Shown here one piece after another: positions 29,963 to 40,484 of a stretch of DNA of 64,000 bases. The DNA is taken from NCBI GenBank assembly GCA_963781785.1, contig CAWAHD010000001.1, positions 1,240,001-1,304,000 on the forward strand, written 5' to 3'. Made by a program: the position numbers and the translations under genes. The notes below the pieces were generated by a model, which worked only from the letters and a program-made list of their open reading frames with translations, ran no database searches and was not told the origin of the DNA. The DNA comes from CAWAHD01 sp963781785. Lineage in GTDB: Bacteria > Planctomycetota > Planctomycetia > Isosphaerales > Isosphaeraceae. Within the stretch, counting starts at the first letter, position 1. Every line of letters begins with the position of its first letter.

Positions 29963-32668
29963 TTTCCGAGACTCTTCACCACCAGCAACTCATTCCCCCG
30001 GTCGTCGATCACCTTGACCGCGATCTGCTTGTGCTCGCCCGGCTCGAACGGCGTGCTCGTGGTCCCCGCGAGGTGGTCCCAGACCGAATCGTCGTAAATG
30101 CCCTTGAGCGCCTTCTTGAGGTTGTCCCAGGCGGAGGTGCGGGGGAAGAACGCCTGGCAGACGTGGAAGCAAAGGCCGTTGTAATCGGTGTCGAGGAACC
30201 AGGCGGGAACGTCGTCGCCCTGGCGATGCTCGACCTCCATCGTCATCGGGTCGAACACGTCGAGGCCGATGAGTTCGACCTGGTAACTGGCCATCCCGGC
30301 CGGGCGGACCTTGATTTCGGGCAGGCCGCAGACGCTGAAGATCTGGCTCGACCGCATGTTCTTGAGCAGGTCGCCCATCATCAGGTCGGGCGTGGCCTGA
30401 ACATAGGTCGCGGGCACGCCCATCACGGCGGCCTCGTCGATCAGCTTGCGGGCGTTGGGCTGGATCGCGAAGCCGATGACGTAGAGGTGGGCGTAGCCCT
30501 TCATGTTCGCCTCGCGGAGCGCCTGGTGGACCAGGGTCTCCGTCACTGCCCCATTCTCGGGGCCGAACACGAACGCAACCGGCTTGTCTTCCTCGCCGTC
30601 TTGAATCGCCTCGGCCGAGAGCGACAGCGTCTTGGCCGGCGGCCGGACGTTCTTGAGGGTGACCGTCCGGTTCCCTTCCAGCCGCAGCACGGGACTCTTG
30701 CGGAGCACTTCGAGCATGCGGTCGGAGAACTTGCCGTCGGCCGCGGCTGTCGGGCCAGGCTCGTCCTGCATCTCGACCGGCGGCGGGATCGTCCCTCGAC
30801 GCTGAACGGCCCCGTGACCCGCGTGATACTCGGCTCAGGCTCGGGCCGGTCGACCAGCACTTCCTCGGCCGGCGGCTCGTTGTTGGCGATCGACTTGAGG
30901 GTGACGTGCGGGACAATCCCGCCGACCTCCTCGCCCCTGTTGTTCTGCTTGCGCTTGTAGATGAATCCGCCCGCCGGGCCGCGCTTCTCGTCAGCGAGTT
31001 GATAGTACGGGAAAGTCGCCGTCAGAAGCCGCTGCCGGGCCAATGCCAGCGGAACGCGGCTGGTGTCGATCGTGATCCAGCGGCGGCCCCAATGGTCGGC
31101 GGCGTAGGCCGTGGTGCCGCTGCCGCAAGTCGGGTCGAGAACGAGGTCGCCGGGGTCCGTGGTCATCGAGGAGGCAGCGCTGAACGACCTTCGCGGTTGT
31201 CTGCACCACATATAGTTTCGGATCCACATCAATCCCGCATACGTCGAGTCTACCACATGTTGCGAAGAGCTGAACCGGAAAATCATCGAAGTATCGAACG
31301 TAGCTGACATAATCTGACGAGGCCTCGAGTCTGCTTCTTTAGCCAGCCACGCCATGCCTTCTTCACTTGTTTTCCAATGGAGATGTTGTACCGGGATGAT
31401 AGGATTTCCCCCTAAAACCAAAGTTACCTAACCCCGTTGTCGTCGTGCCTCTGTGAGCCAATAAGCCTAACAAGTCGAACTTCCAACATAGGGATTGGTT
31501 CATCCCTTTTCTCTCGAAACTGGTAAGAGATCGACGCGTTCTTTCCGGACGATTCAGCGTAATTGAGTTCCAGTCTCTCAACGGCTTTGAGTCTTTCGGA
31601 GTGTAGAGTTGGTGATACTTTAATTGACGCGGTCTGCTTTGCAAACCATAATAGATAGTCCGATGAACGAACCACGTTGCTCGGAAGTTCGTGCACTTGT
31701 CTTCTGAAACTCGATACGACGACAAGAGAATTATCTTCCCCGAATACCTCGTCCATCACCTCGCGAACATGGTGGACATTTTCGTCGCCGATCTGGACGA
31801 AGATGCTCCCGCTTGGCGACAGCAGTTCGCGAGCAAGAACAGGCGATCGCGAAGGTAAGCCAGAGTAGGAGTGCAGCCCGAGTTCCCATGTGTCGCGATA
31901 GGCCTGGACCATCTCGGGTTCGCGAGTCATATTATCATCGTCGCCGTGGCCACGTCTGGCTTCGGACGAAGGGTTGGAAGTTCGACCCGAACTTGTTCCC
32001 ATAGGGCGGGTCCATGTAGATCATCTGCACCTGCCCGCCCAGGCCCTCGAAGTGCAGAAGCGAGTTCATGGCCGCGAGCGAGTCGCCGAGGACCATGCGG
32101 TTGACCCATCTGTCCTTGTACTCGTAGGCCCGGGTGAGCTGGTCGGCGATCGAGTGGTGCGGGTCGCCGAAGAGGTCGAACATCGTACCCTGGGTGGCGG
32201 GTCCGCCGGTGCCCGCCGAGGGTCTCAACGATCGCCTTGGTCGAAAGCCGCTCGTGGACGAACAGCGGCAACGTGGGCACGTCGAACGAGAGCCGCTCGG
32301 CCTTGCCCGCCCAGTTCAGGAACGGCCGCGACATGGCCTTGAGGAGATCGATTTGCGCGACGCAATTCGCCGCAGCGGCGGCGAGGCGGTCGCGGAGACC
32401 CGGTTCGAGCTCGCGATCCTCGATCGCGACGGATCTCGGAGAGCTGTCCTGCGAGCACCGCCAGGATGGCCTCGCCCTGCTCGCGTGCCGGGTTCTGGCC
32501 GTCCCAGTCGAGTGCCGGGGAAAGCGAAGAATCGTAGCGGTACGTGACCGGCGGTTTCTTCTTCTTGAAGGCCGCTTGTGTCCCCACGTCGGGCCGCATG
32601 GGGCTCGTCGCCTCGCGATGCTCGAAAGCCTCGTACCTGGGCGCCGCAGCCGCTTTCTTCCTGGCCAT
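29959..32668 (-). pseudogene. Beta-class DNA methyltransferase (type III Mod-like), frameshifted
   Basis: A reconstructed gene of about 900 codons. It begins MARKKAAAAPRYEAFEHREA at 32668. The amino-methyltransferase catalytic motif appears in VQMIYMDPPYGNKFGSNFQP (about 32010), followed by a variable region, then the AdoMet motif in LVLDPTCGSGTTAYAADHWG (about 31135). DPPY before the AdoMet motif defines the beta class typical of type III Mod subunits. The last 270 residues (30771-29959) are one intact frame including MVLEVEH-like and VDDRGNELLVVKSLGK segments. Frame changes occur near 32440, 32225, 31985, 31425, 31190 and 30785. Its 3' end overlaps the ATPase start. A truncated duplicate of the 5' end lies at 33950-34460. 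Confidence 0.7.
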
Positions 32669-32735
32669 GACCCCTCCCATCTGTGCATTGACCCAGGCGA
32701 TCTTCGCAGGTTGGTGTGGCGGAGGCAAGGCCGTA
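32230..32735 (-). repeat. Methyltransferase 5'-end duplication, copy 1
   Basis: The first ~145 codons of the methyltransferase and about 70 bp upstream, repeated in direct orientation at 33950-34460. Shared peptide blocks include YEAFEHREATSPMRPDVGTQ and AMSRPFLNWAGKAERLSFDV. The similarity ends at LSTKAI. Confidence 0.75.
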
Positions 32736-32990
32736 CCTCAGGGAGGGCAGTGGGTTGAGGACGCGGTGTGGGTTTGGCCGGTGCGAGCTGTTGGAGGACG
32801 GACCCGGCGATTGGAGCCCAGATACCCGGCGGGGTGAGTGAACGGGTTCTCATCGACGAACGAGGATGGGTTGAGTCGTCCTATCGAGGTCTCCGATCAC
32901 GGCACGTTGAAGCGGGTCCTTTGCCAGGATCGGGGTATTGCGATGCTCTTACGCCCTGCGCTTGGTGCCCGTCGGCACTTGTCTGCCGGA

Positions 32991-33263
32991 TCAGCTTGAC
33001 GGCGAATGTCGAACGCCCGCATCGGCCACGAGTTGATCAAACTCGTCCGCGTTCAGGATGCCTTTCCCGTCCAGCATCATCCGCACGTAGACGAGGTGAT
33101 GGGGAGCGACCAAAGCATTGCTCCGGTACGGCGGCAGTACGATCAAGAGTTCGGACTCGTCGTGCAGGAACCCGACGTGCGGCTTGGTGACAGGAACCGC
33201 TTGGAATCCCAGCTCCATCAGCAGGTGCCTCAGGCTGGAAAACTTGACGCGAGGCTTAGACAT
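32991..33263 (-). CDS. Small HicA-like protein
   Basis: A 90-residue protein: MSKPRVKFSSLRHLLMELGF, then VTKPHVGFLHDESELLIVLP and an acidic end. The FSSLRHLLxxLGF ... K-HVGF ... L pattern recalls the small double-stranded RNA-binding-like fold of HicA/YcfA toxins, with the histidine in PHVGF in the place of the HicA catalytic histidine. This is a pattern match by eye only. It overlaps the end of the DUF4365 gene by 8 bp, so the two are translated together. Confidence 0.5.
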   Translation of the reverse strand: MSKPRVKFSSLRHLLMELGFQAVPVTKPHVGFLHDESELLIVLPPYRSNALVAPHHLVYVRMMLDGKGILNADEFDQLVADAGVRHSPSS

Positions 33264-33735
33264 CGAAAAGCTCGCCCTCGTGAAGTTGCGCTTGCGTGGC
33301 GTTCTTACGTTGAACCATCCTTTGAACCGAGCGGCGGTTGAGACGACTGGTTACCGGGAGGTGGACGTTGATCGTCTGTCCCGCAAGAAACAAATCGGCG
33401 GTCGTGCGGTCGGCGAAATCGGCCTGCACGTGTAGACAAAAGGCCCTGTCTCGTTGCCCGTCATATACGACCAGAATAACCGGGAATGCCTCGCTGAGCC
33501 ACAGGAGGAGATCGCGGCGGTTGACGCCCCAGGAGATCGTCTTCCCATCGGCAAGCAGCGGTAGGTTGTCCGTTGCTTTGACCTGCAGGAAAATGACCCC
33601 AGGCTCAATCTCACCGTTGGCGTCGAACGTGGACATGATCAGGTCGTAGCCATAATCGCTGTGTATGCGCTGGACGGAGCAACCGCACAGGAGCACGTGG
33701 CGTTCCAAGTGATTGACGCTGAGGTTGGCCAGCAC
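33256..33735 (-). CDS. DUF4365-like protein
   Basis: A 159-residue protein: MLANLSVNHLERHVLLCGCS, HSDYGYDLIMSTFDANGEIE, GVIFLQVKATDNLPLLADGK and LSEAFPVILVVYDGQRDRAF. The DYGYDLIMSTF...E..FLQVKAT arrangement (Asp, then QVK) is the PD-(D/E)XK-like core of DUF4365 proteins, often found beside restriction and toxin genes. The next gene (HicA-like) overlaps it. The pair sits exactly between the methyltransferase gene and a truncated duplicate of its 5' end. Confidence 0.65.
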   Translation of the reverse strand: MLANLSVNHLERHVLLCGCSVQRIHSDYGYDLIMSTFDANGEIEPGVIFLQVKATDNLPLLADGKTISWGVNRRDLLLWLSEAFPVILVVYDGQRDRAFCLHVQADFADRTTADLFLAGQTINVHLPVTSRLNRRSVQRMVQRKNATQAQLHEGELFDV

Positions 33736-33949
33736 ATGTTCGCGCGCTGTGCAGCTTCCGCAGCAGCATTGTCACCTCTCAAGCCCTTGTAGGGGGCGAT
33801 CCGACCCGGTGCGCTTCCGCCGGCGAGCGGGATCATGTATGGTAGCACATCGGCCGGGTTCAAGGGCGCCGGCTTCGACGCCGAGCCCCGGATCCGGTAA
33901 ACTCCCGGCCGAGTCGTCTTGCAGTGGCCCGCCGCGTGGCGCCATCATC

Positions 33950-34460
33950 GATGGCCTTGGTCGAGAGCCGCTCATGCACGAATAGAGGCAGTGTGGGCAC
34001 GTCGAACGAGAGCCGTTCGGCTTTACCGGCCCAATTCAAGAACGGCCGCGACATGGCTTTGAGCCGGTCGATTTGGGCGACGCAATTCGCCGCGGCGGCC
34101 GAAAGGCGGTCGCGGATGGTCGATTCGAGCTTGCGATCCTCGATCGCGATGCGGATTTCAGCAAGCTGCCTCGCGAGCTTCCGCCAGGATCGCCTCGCCC
34201 TGCTCGCGTGCCGGGTTCTGGCCGTCCCAGTCGAGTGCCGGGGAGAGCGAGGAATCATAGCGATACGTCACCGGCGGCTTCTTCTTTTTGAACGCCGCCT
34301 GGGTCCCCACGTCGGGCCGCATCGGGCTGGTCGCCTCGCGATGCTCGAAGGCCTCGTACTTGGGAGTCGCAGCCGGTTTCTTCTTGGCCATGGACCCTCC
34401 CATCTGTACATCCAGTCTGGTGATCTTCGCAGGTTGGTTGGGCTGAGGCAAGGCTCCTGT
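33950..34460 (-). pseudogene. Truncated duplicate of methyltransferase 5' end
   Basis: Begins at ATG 34391 with MAKKKPAATPKYEAFEHREA and follows the first methyltransferase copy through YDSSLSPALDWDGQNPAREQ, one frameshift at about 34170-34185, and FDVPTLPLFVHERLSTKAI, where similarity stops abruptly at about 33950. About 70 bp upstream of the start are also alike in both copies. No catalytic motif is included, so it cannot be an active enzyme. Confidence 0.72.
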
Positions 34461-34913
34461 CACGCTCGCGAGTTGTCGATCGGGCGGGCTCGAACGGGGA
34501 TGTCCGACGGCGGCGCGGCGGTCGCACCGCGAAAAGATCGAGTTGAACCCGGCCGCGACTGAGGCCGACCTGCTCGCGGGATCGAATTCGGCGCGGGCAG
34601 CCGCCCGGACCTGGCAGATTGGCTTGGCCCAGTTAAAGACGCCTTGCGTATGCAACAGAACAAAAATACACTATACGCGCTCTGCCGCACCGTTGGACCC
34701 GTATCGGCCTTTGAGTCGGTTCCCCCTAACCACCAGGATGCTATGCTTACTTGACCTTCGACCGCCCGCCGCCTGATGCTGTGACCGGCGGCAATGACGC
34801 GATGGCTCACAGCGGGTTCGAAGGGCCTTGCGGGTTCGGAAAGCTGCTGCCCGTTTTTGATAGAAGACGACACGGGAACCCAGTTCTTTCGTCGGTGACT
34901 TCAGGCAGGTGCG
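34461..34913 (+). other. Gene-free interval between two restriction-modification modules
   Basis: Only short non-conserved frames are seen. It contains the divergent upstream regions of the truncated methyltransferase copy (minus) and the N6-methylase (plus). AGGCAGG about 6 bp before 34914 could serve as a ribosome binding site. Confidence 0.35.
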
Positions 34914-37900
34914 ATGGAACTGTCAAAACTGTTACACGAATTGGGTTACTCCGATTCCCCGCACTTCTTACGTCGCGGAACCGCCGAACTGCGCACCGCG
35001 CCGGACTTCGGCCACGTATTTCGGAGAGCGTGCAGGGGACCATGTCATTTGGAAGGCGTCTATGCACTGCGGCGGACGGCGGGGTCCAAAACCGAGCCCC
35101 TCTGTCCCGGTGGTCTATGTTTGCCGTGCGCTCTCGGAGGATGCCGCAAGCAACATTCATAAGCTGGTGTGGAACCAGGACGTCGTTCCATTCCTTCTGG
35201 TCCACTCTCGGCGAGCGGTTCGGCTTTACTCCGGATTTCGCTGCCAGCCGCAGAAGGATGGTCTAGAACGCGGCGTGTTGAAAGTACTGACGCAGTTCAA
35301 CGAGGTGTCGAGTCTGGCAGAGTCGTTTCACGCTGATGCTATTGAAGCGGCCAACTGTGGCGAGCTGGGGGAGACGATGCCACGCCCGAGACGCGCGTGG
35401 ATTGGAAAAAGCTGCTCGACAATCTACTAAAGCTGGATCGCTGGCTCCAGGACTCGGACGGACTCAAGAAGGAGGTCTCGCATGCTTTAATTGGTAAGTA
35501 TGTTTATCTCCATTACCTTCGGGACAGGGAAATTCTTTCGAATGCAAGACTGGCCGAATGGAAGCTTGACAAGTCAACGATCTTCGGGCGCGGCGCAACG
35601 CGAGCGGGGTTGGAAGCCGCCGTCGAGCGGCTCGACGGAATGCTGAACGGCACGGTTTTTCCACTGAGACTGCGAGGCCGCGGTGCACCGGGCGACGGCC
35701 CGATCTCACGTGTCGCAGCCACTTTTGATGGTGACGCGATCACCGGCGCGAGCGACTGGCAATTGCACCTGGACTTCAGGGCCTACGACTTTTCGTACAT
35801 CCCCATCGAGACATTGTCGGTGGTCTACGGCATTTCTTCATGTGCCCGAGGCCGACGGTCGAAACACGAAGGGTGAAGATGCTGCTGCGTACTACACTCC
35901 CATCCCCGTCGTCAATTTCATGCTGTCTGAAATGGACGAGCGACTGCCGCTGAAGCGGGGAATGAGGGTGCTTGATCCGGCCTGCGGGTCGGGGGCGTTT
36001 CTAGTGAAGAGTTATCGCCGACTGATCGAGCGCGAGTTTACGGCAACAGGCAGCAGGCCAACGCCTCAGCAATTACGCGACCTGCTGGAAGGCCACATCT
36101 TCGGCGTGGATAACGATCAGGACGCCTGCCGGGTGACGGAGTTGAGTCTGGTTCTCACGCTGCTCGACTACGTCGACGTACCAGACCTGCTTCCGACGTC
36201 ATCGGCCACGGATCATTCTGATTTTAGGCTTCCAACGTTGAGCGACACGAACATCTTTCACACGAACTTCTTCAGATTGAGCAAGTCAGTGAAATAGGCA
36301 CTGACGAAGTCCAGTTTCGATTGGGTTGTCGGGAATCCGCCGTGCAGTGCCTTGACCCCGCCAGGCTGATCGAGCAGGACGAGCCGGTCTGGGAGTGGAT
36401 ATCCAGGCCGAAAAACAGGAAGCTCCGCCCGTGCGGCGATAACGAAGCCGCTCAGGCTTTTGCTTGGCGAGTCTGCGACTTCCTCAGCCGCACGGGGTCT
36501 TGGAGCGCCGTTGCTTCCAGCCTTGACTCTGTTCAAGAATTTGTGCCGGACCTTTCGGGCACGGTTCCTGGTCACGCAGAAGGTCACTGGGGTCGCGAAT
36601 CTCTCGAATTTGGCGGAGGTATTATTTGCAGCGGGGCGACCTAGGTCGACAAGCAAACGTCCCCGCGTTCCTGCGGCCGCAGTGTTTTTTGGCAAGCGAT
36701 CCGATGAAGGCGGTGTCGACGACGAGGAGTTCATCGCCCTGTTTTCCCCCTTCCTTGCGAACCAGGAGACCACGCGGTCGGGCATCGCTGGGGAGCGAAG
36801 ACCCACGTGGAGTCTATTGATCACCGCAAACGAAATGCGAGACGTGTCGCTTGGCGAAGTTGCTTCAGGAGAGAGCTTACCCTGGAAACTTGGCCTTTGG
36901 GGTTCCGCTCAGGACGCACGTCTGCTTGAGCGGATCAGAAAAGTCACAACGAGCCTTGGCAGGCTCGAAGAGATGGAAATCGTCGACGTCGCTGAGGGAC
37001 CATCGCTGGTAATGAACGAAACGAAGGGTGGGTCCGGACGGACCAGGTTCGTAAGTGACGTGGTGGGAAAGAATACGGTTGATGTGAGGGTGCTCAAGCG
37101 ACTGCGGCACGTATTTGACTTCCCGGCAAAAGCGGTGAAGCCGAATGTCAGGCACCATCTGCGACTGAGCGGCAATCAGAGGGGTCTTCTCGTGTGCCCG
37201 GGGCCCCATTTGATTGTAAGCGAAGCCCGTTACTTCGCTGTATTCCGTGAGGATTATTTAGTCGTTCCGAAGGGCCAAGCCGGAATTCGGAGCAGGACGG
37301 ACGACACGGCATTTCTCAAGGCGTTGGCTGTCTTTCTGAGCTCCGATTTCGCGTTCTACCATCAATTTCTGAGGCGCGTGACAAGTTGGAGTGAAGCGGG
37401 ATGTCGCGACATTGGCGGCTCTCCGCTCCGTTCCAGTTCCAATCGTGGACTATACCCGGGAGCAATTGAAGCCATGGGTACGACTTCACGAACGACTGGT
37501 CAGGACAACCCCGATCGATGTTCGGGAGATTCGTCAGGAAGGCCGGACGAAGGAGCGCGGACTGTTCGATCATGATGACCAAGAGCTCGGGTCTTTGCTC
37601 CGCGAGCTGAACGCACTCGTCTACGACGCCCTCGGATTGGATGACCGAGAACGAGCCCTGGTTAGCGACTTCGTTAATGTGCGGTTTGAACTGAACGACG
37701 GCAAGATGGGACAACCGGCGGTTCGCCCGCCGAGGGTTGACGAGTTGGAGAGGTACGCTCGCCGGCTCAAGTCGGAGCTTGATGCATTCATCGGTGAAGA
37801 ATTGGGAAGGCGGCATCAGATCGGCATCCTCTTCGATAAGTTGTCCGAGAGCGGCATGATTCAAATCGACCTCATTTCAGACAAGATCGAGGCTCGAAAG

Positions 37901-38150
37901 ATCGTTGTGGTGTTAGCCGACAGTCCAACTGCCAGGAAGTTAGAGGAGACGCGGCGGCGGTTGAGAAGGCGGGCGGGCCAGTGGGTTTATTTCGACCGCA
38001 ATCTCCGCATCTATGAAGGAACAAAGACGTTCGTCTTCAAGCCTTTGCAGTGCGTCCACTGGACCGAGAGCCAAGCCATGCTAGACGCCCACGAGATTGT
38101 CGCCGAGACCTTGCAGCTCGGAGATGGTGGTCGCCGTGATGCACTCTCCG
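34914..38150 (+). pseudogene. N6-adenine DNA methylase (Eco57I/type IIG-like), frameshifted
   Basis: A reconstructed large methylase. The start is MELSKLLHELGYSDSPHFLR. Other parts in order: HKLVWNQDVVPFLLVHSRRA; WKKLLDNLLKLDRWLQDSDG; DFSYIPIETLSVVY; EDAAAYYTPIPVVNFMLSEM; AdoMet motif I in RVLDPACGSGAFLVKSYRRL (about 35975); SFDWVVGNPPCSALTPPG as the catalytic NPP motif (about 36335; Cys where Trp/Tyr is usual); then a long target-recognition part, FRARFLVTQKVTGVANLSNL to VPIVDYTREQLKPWVRLHER. Six or more frame changes and an in-frame TAG at 36295 interrupt it. The gene for a nuclease-like partner starts at 38139. Motif order gamma-type (motif I before NPPx), unlike the beta-class enzyme at 30-32.7 kb. 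Confidence 0.68.
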
Positions 38151-38722
38151 CGTTACCAGCGAAGCGGTTCATCCAGTCACGCGTCGGCTCTCAGAAGAAT
38201 CTTCGTTCATCGCGTTCACCACCTCGTGCGCCTTGGTTTTGAGCGGTTAGCCCGCAGATGTTTATGCTCACGCCCAGGAACCCGCGATCACCGGCGACTT
38301 GGTTGAGGCGATCGACAACGTCCTGAGCCTGCGCGGCGAAGATTGGATGGCGTTCTTCAGCGTGCATGACGACTCGCCTGTGATTGGCGGGGGCCGCAAA
38401 GGTAAGCATCGCAAGCGAGTGGACCTCCGCATCGACTCCGGACGTTTCCGGCCGCGAGCACGTTATCGCTTCCGAAGCTAAGCGCCTGGGCGTTCGCCAT
38501 CCGGTGACGGTTTATTTAGGAGCCGAGGGGCTTGGGTGCTTTCTCCGTGGTGACTATGCTGAAGTAGAAAAGGAGGCTGGTATGCTTGGTTATGTTCAGT
38601 CCGGCCGTCTCGCAGACTGGGGCAAGAAGATCGGTGACGAGTTGGCCAATACGCCATTGTCTATGCCGTTGATCCCTCCTTTCCGTTCTCCTCGGATTCT
38701 ATGCCTTCGACAGATTCGCTAA
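38139..38722 (+). pseudogene. PD-(D/E)XK-like nuclease partner of N6-methylase, frameshifted
   Basis: Three frames join into one protein: MHSPRYQRSGSSSHASALRR and FVHRVHHLVRLGFERLARR; then EPAITGDLVEAIDNVLSLRG, DWMAFFSVHDDSPVIGGGRK and RKRVDLRIDS; then REHVIASEAKRLGVRHPVTV and EKEAGMLGYVQSGRLADWG. The D-x-RID ... SEAKRL arrangement looks like a nuclease active site (acidic residues then E-x-K). It starts where the methylase ends, so methylase and nuclease were one operon. The C-terminus has no clear end. Assignment by motif and position only. Confidence 0.45.
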
Positions 38723-39311
38723 ACACCTACCTCTCGCAACACCACCGACCCACCGTCGGCCAGCCGATTCTGATTTCGCACACTTTGCTGAGGTTCCACT
38801 GATTTTCGCGTTACACGCTCGCATGGTCCGGTTAGGGCAAACGTCGCAGGGTTTCCATGACTGGCCTGGTCACGAAAAAGCGGACGCGACTCGCTCTCTC
38901 GCTGTTGCGGTCGTGGACCGCCGGAGATGTTACGATGCATGTCGCGGGGCCCGACGAACGGAAGGCGAAGATTGCGGAGGCCGGGCGAACCGGTGTGCTC
39001 TGACCCACGGCACGAACTGCAATTCTGCGTGCGGGGTTCCCGGGGACTCGTGACGGACTGCACTCGCCGACCTTAGGGACAGGGGTTTGCGCTGCTGGCT
39101 GCGCCAGTACCGCCCTGGTTCTTTACCCGCACCTTGACGCGCGGGGCCGCCTTCGCCAGGCCGGACTCGTTGAATGCACCGGCTCTGATCGAGCCAAAGC
39201 CGGGGCAGGCGCCCTGAGAGTCGTTGTCGAAATCGCATTGAGTGGGCCGGCAACACGATATATACTCGTGTACAGAAGCCCGGTCGGCAAGTTTCAGTCT
39301 CGGAGACAGAA
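38723..39311 (+). other. Gene-free interval
   Basis: No frame has a recognisable protein. A short peptide DPRHELQFCVRGSRGL around 39003-39050 looks gene-like but cannot be extended. Nothing else noted. Confidence 0.35.
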
Positions 39312-39540
39312 GTGTTCGATATCGATGACCTGTGGATCGAGATCACCTGCCCGCGATGCAGTTACCCGACGGAAATCGAAATAATCGATGCGCGTCTGGA
39401 GTCCAGGATCTTCTGCCCCAATTGCAAGACCGAAATCAGGTGACGCGATCACGAAGGCAGCGGCGTACGCGGCCAACGTGCAGGTGAAGAACCTGCTCGA
39501 GGGCTTGACCCGGGCATTCCGCAACCGGAAGGTGAGGTGA
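39312..39540 (+). CDS. Small zinc-ribbon protein, one frameshift
   Basis: GTG start at 39312 gives a 43-residue frame ending at 39443: VFDIDDLWIEITCPRCSYPT, then ARLESRIFCPNCKTEIR. The two CPxC pairs, 23 residues apart, form a classic zinc ribbon. Dropping one base at about 39441 extends it by DAITKAAAYAANVQVKNLLE and GLTRAFRNRKVR to a stop at 39540, giving about 75 residues that look like a ribbon plus helical tail. It directly precedes a PD-(D/E)XK-like gene, so the two probably form one unit. It is too short for standard gene calling. Confidence 0.5.
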
Positions 39541-39574
39541 TTGATGGTGTCTGGCCAATGAATCGCGCGTACGT

Positions 39575-40484
39575 TTGAAGGAGCGGCGGAATCGGCTGTA
39601 TCGGAAGGATTTCCAACTCTTCGACACGGAGCTGGGATTCTTCGTCGGTTGGATGGAAAAGGAGCCCTATCTGGCATCGCTTCTGGCCGAGATTGAAACC
39701 GCTGATATAACGCTTGAAGTCTGGGAGCCTGAGAATTTCGGCTGGTTAAAACTCGTCTTCCCCGATTCGGAGATCAAGGCTGCTAAGATCTGTCTTCAGA
39801 TCTGCCGCAAACGGGACGCCGGAAACTACGCCCACAATATTACCATAGAGAGCAGCAATAACGCCGTGCGCGTGCGTGTCGTTGAAACGTTTGTCGATCC
39901 GCTTGTTCATTACGTCGAGGATCGGATCGAGGAAGGCAGCTCGGTGCTTGGTGTACTTGAGCGATACAAGAGGCGGTCGGAGTGGTTCCAGTGCCGGCAT
40001 CTCTTCGACCTGTACCACGTAGACACAGCACACGGCGAAGAAAAACTCGACGCTCACCTTGGTGAGTATCTCGTCGACCAAGGGATCGCCTACCCCTTCT
40101 CTCAGCCGGCGTCTCCTTCTGGCTATCCCGACGTCGTCGCGGGCCTGGACACCTGCGAGCCGCTTGGCGCTGATAATCAAGGTTTTTGGCGGACCCAATA
40201 GATATGACGACTCGTACGTCCGCAAGGGGTTTTCCCAGGCATATCGCTACGCTGCCGACTACAATCTGCCGGCCGGGTACCTCGTCGTTTTTAACCTCTC
40301 CGACAAACTCCTGCTGTTCGAGATCCAGTCCAAGAAGCGGTGGCCCCCGGCGGTGCACCTCGCTGACAAGACTGTTTTTCTCATCGCGGTTGACATAAAT
40401 CCGAACGTGCCGAAGGCTAGCAAAGACAAGTCCCTGGCCCGAACAGTCATTTCGGAGGCATTCCTGCTCGAAAGCTTGAGATGA
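39575..40484 (+). CDS. PD-(D/E)XK-like protein, one frameshift
   Basis: About 300 residues in two frames. The first runs from LKERRNRLYRKDFQLFDTEL through LVDQGIAYPFSQPASPSGYP and DVVAGLD; the second continues LALIIKVFGGPNRYDDSYVR, KGFSQAYRYAADYNLPAGYL, VVFNLSDKLLLFEI and ends SEAFLLESLR. The frames join near 40150-40175. The YPDVV...LxIK segment has the spacing of a PD-(D/E)XK nuclease, though the residue before I-K is Ile where Glu or Asp would be expected, possibly affected by the frameshift. The TTG at 39575 is a provisional start; the preceding in-frame residues LANESRVR also look coding. The zinc-ribbon gene lies 34 bp upstream. Confidence 0.5.

Noticed and set aside
29599..30960. A 453-codon open frame on the plus strand.
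   Set aside because: It is the antisense shadow of the methyltransferase 3' part, which has intact motifs on the minus strand.
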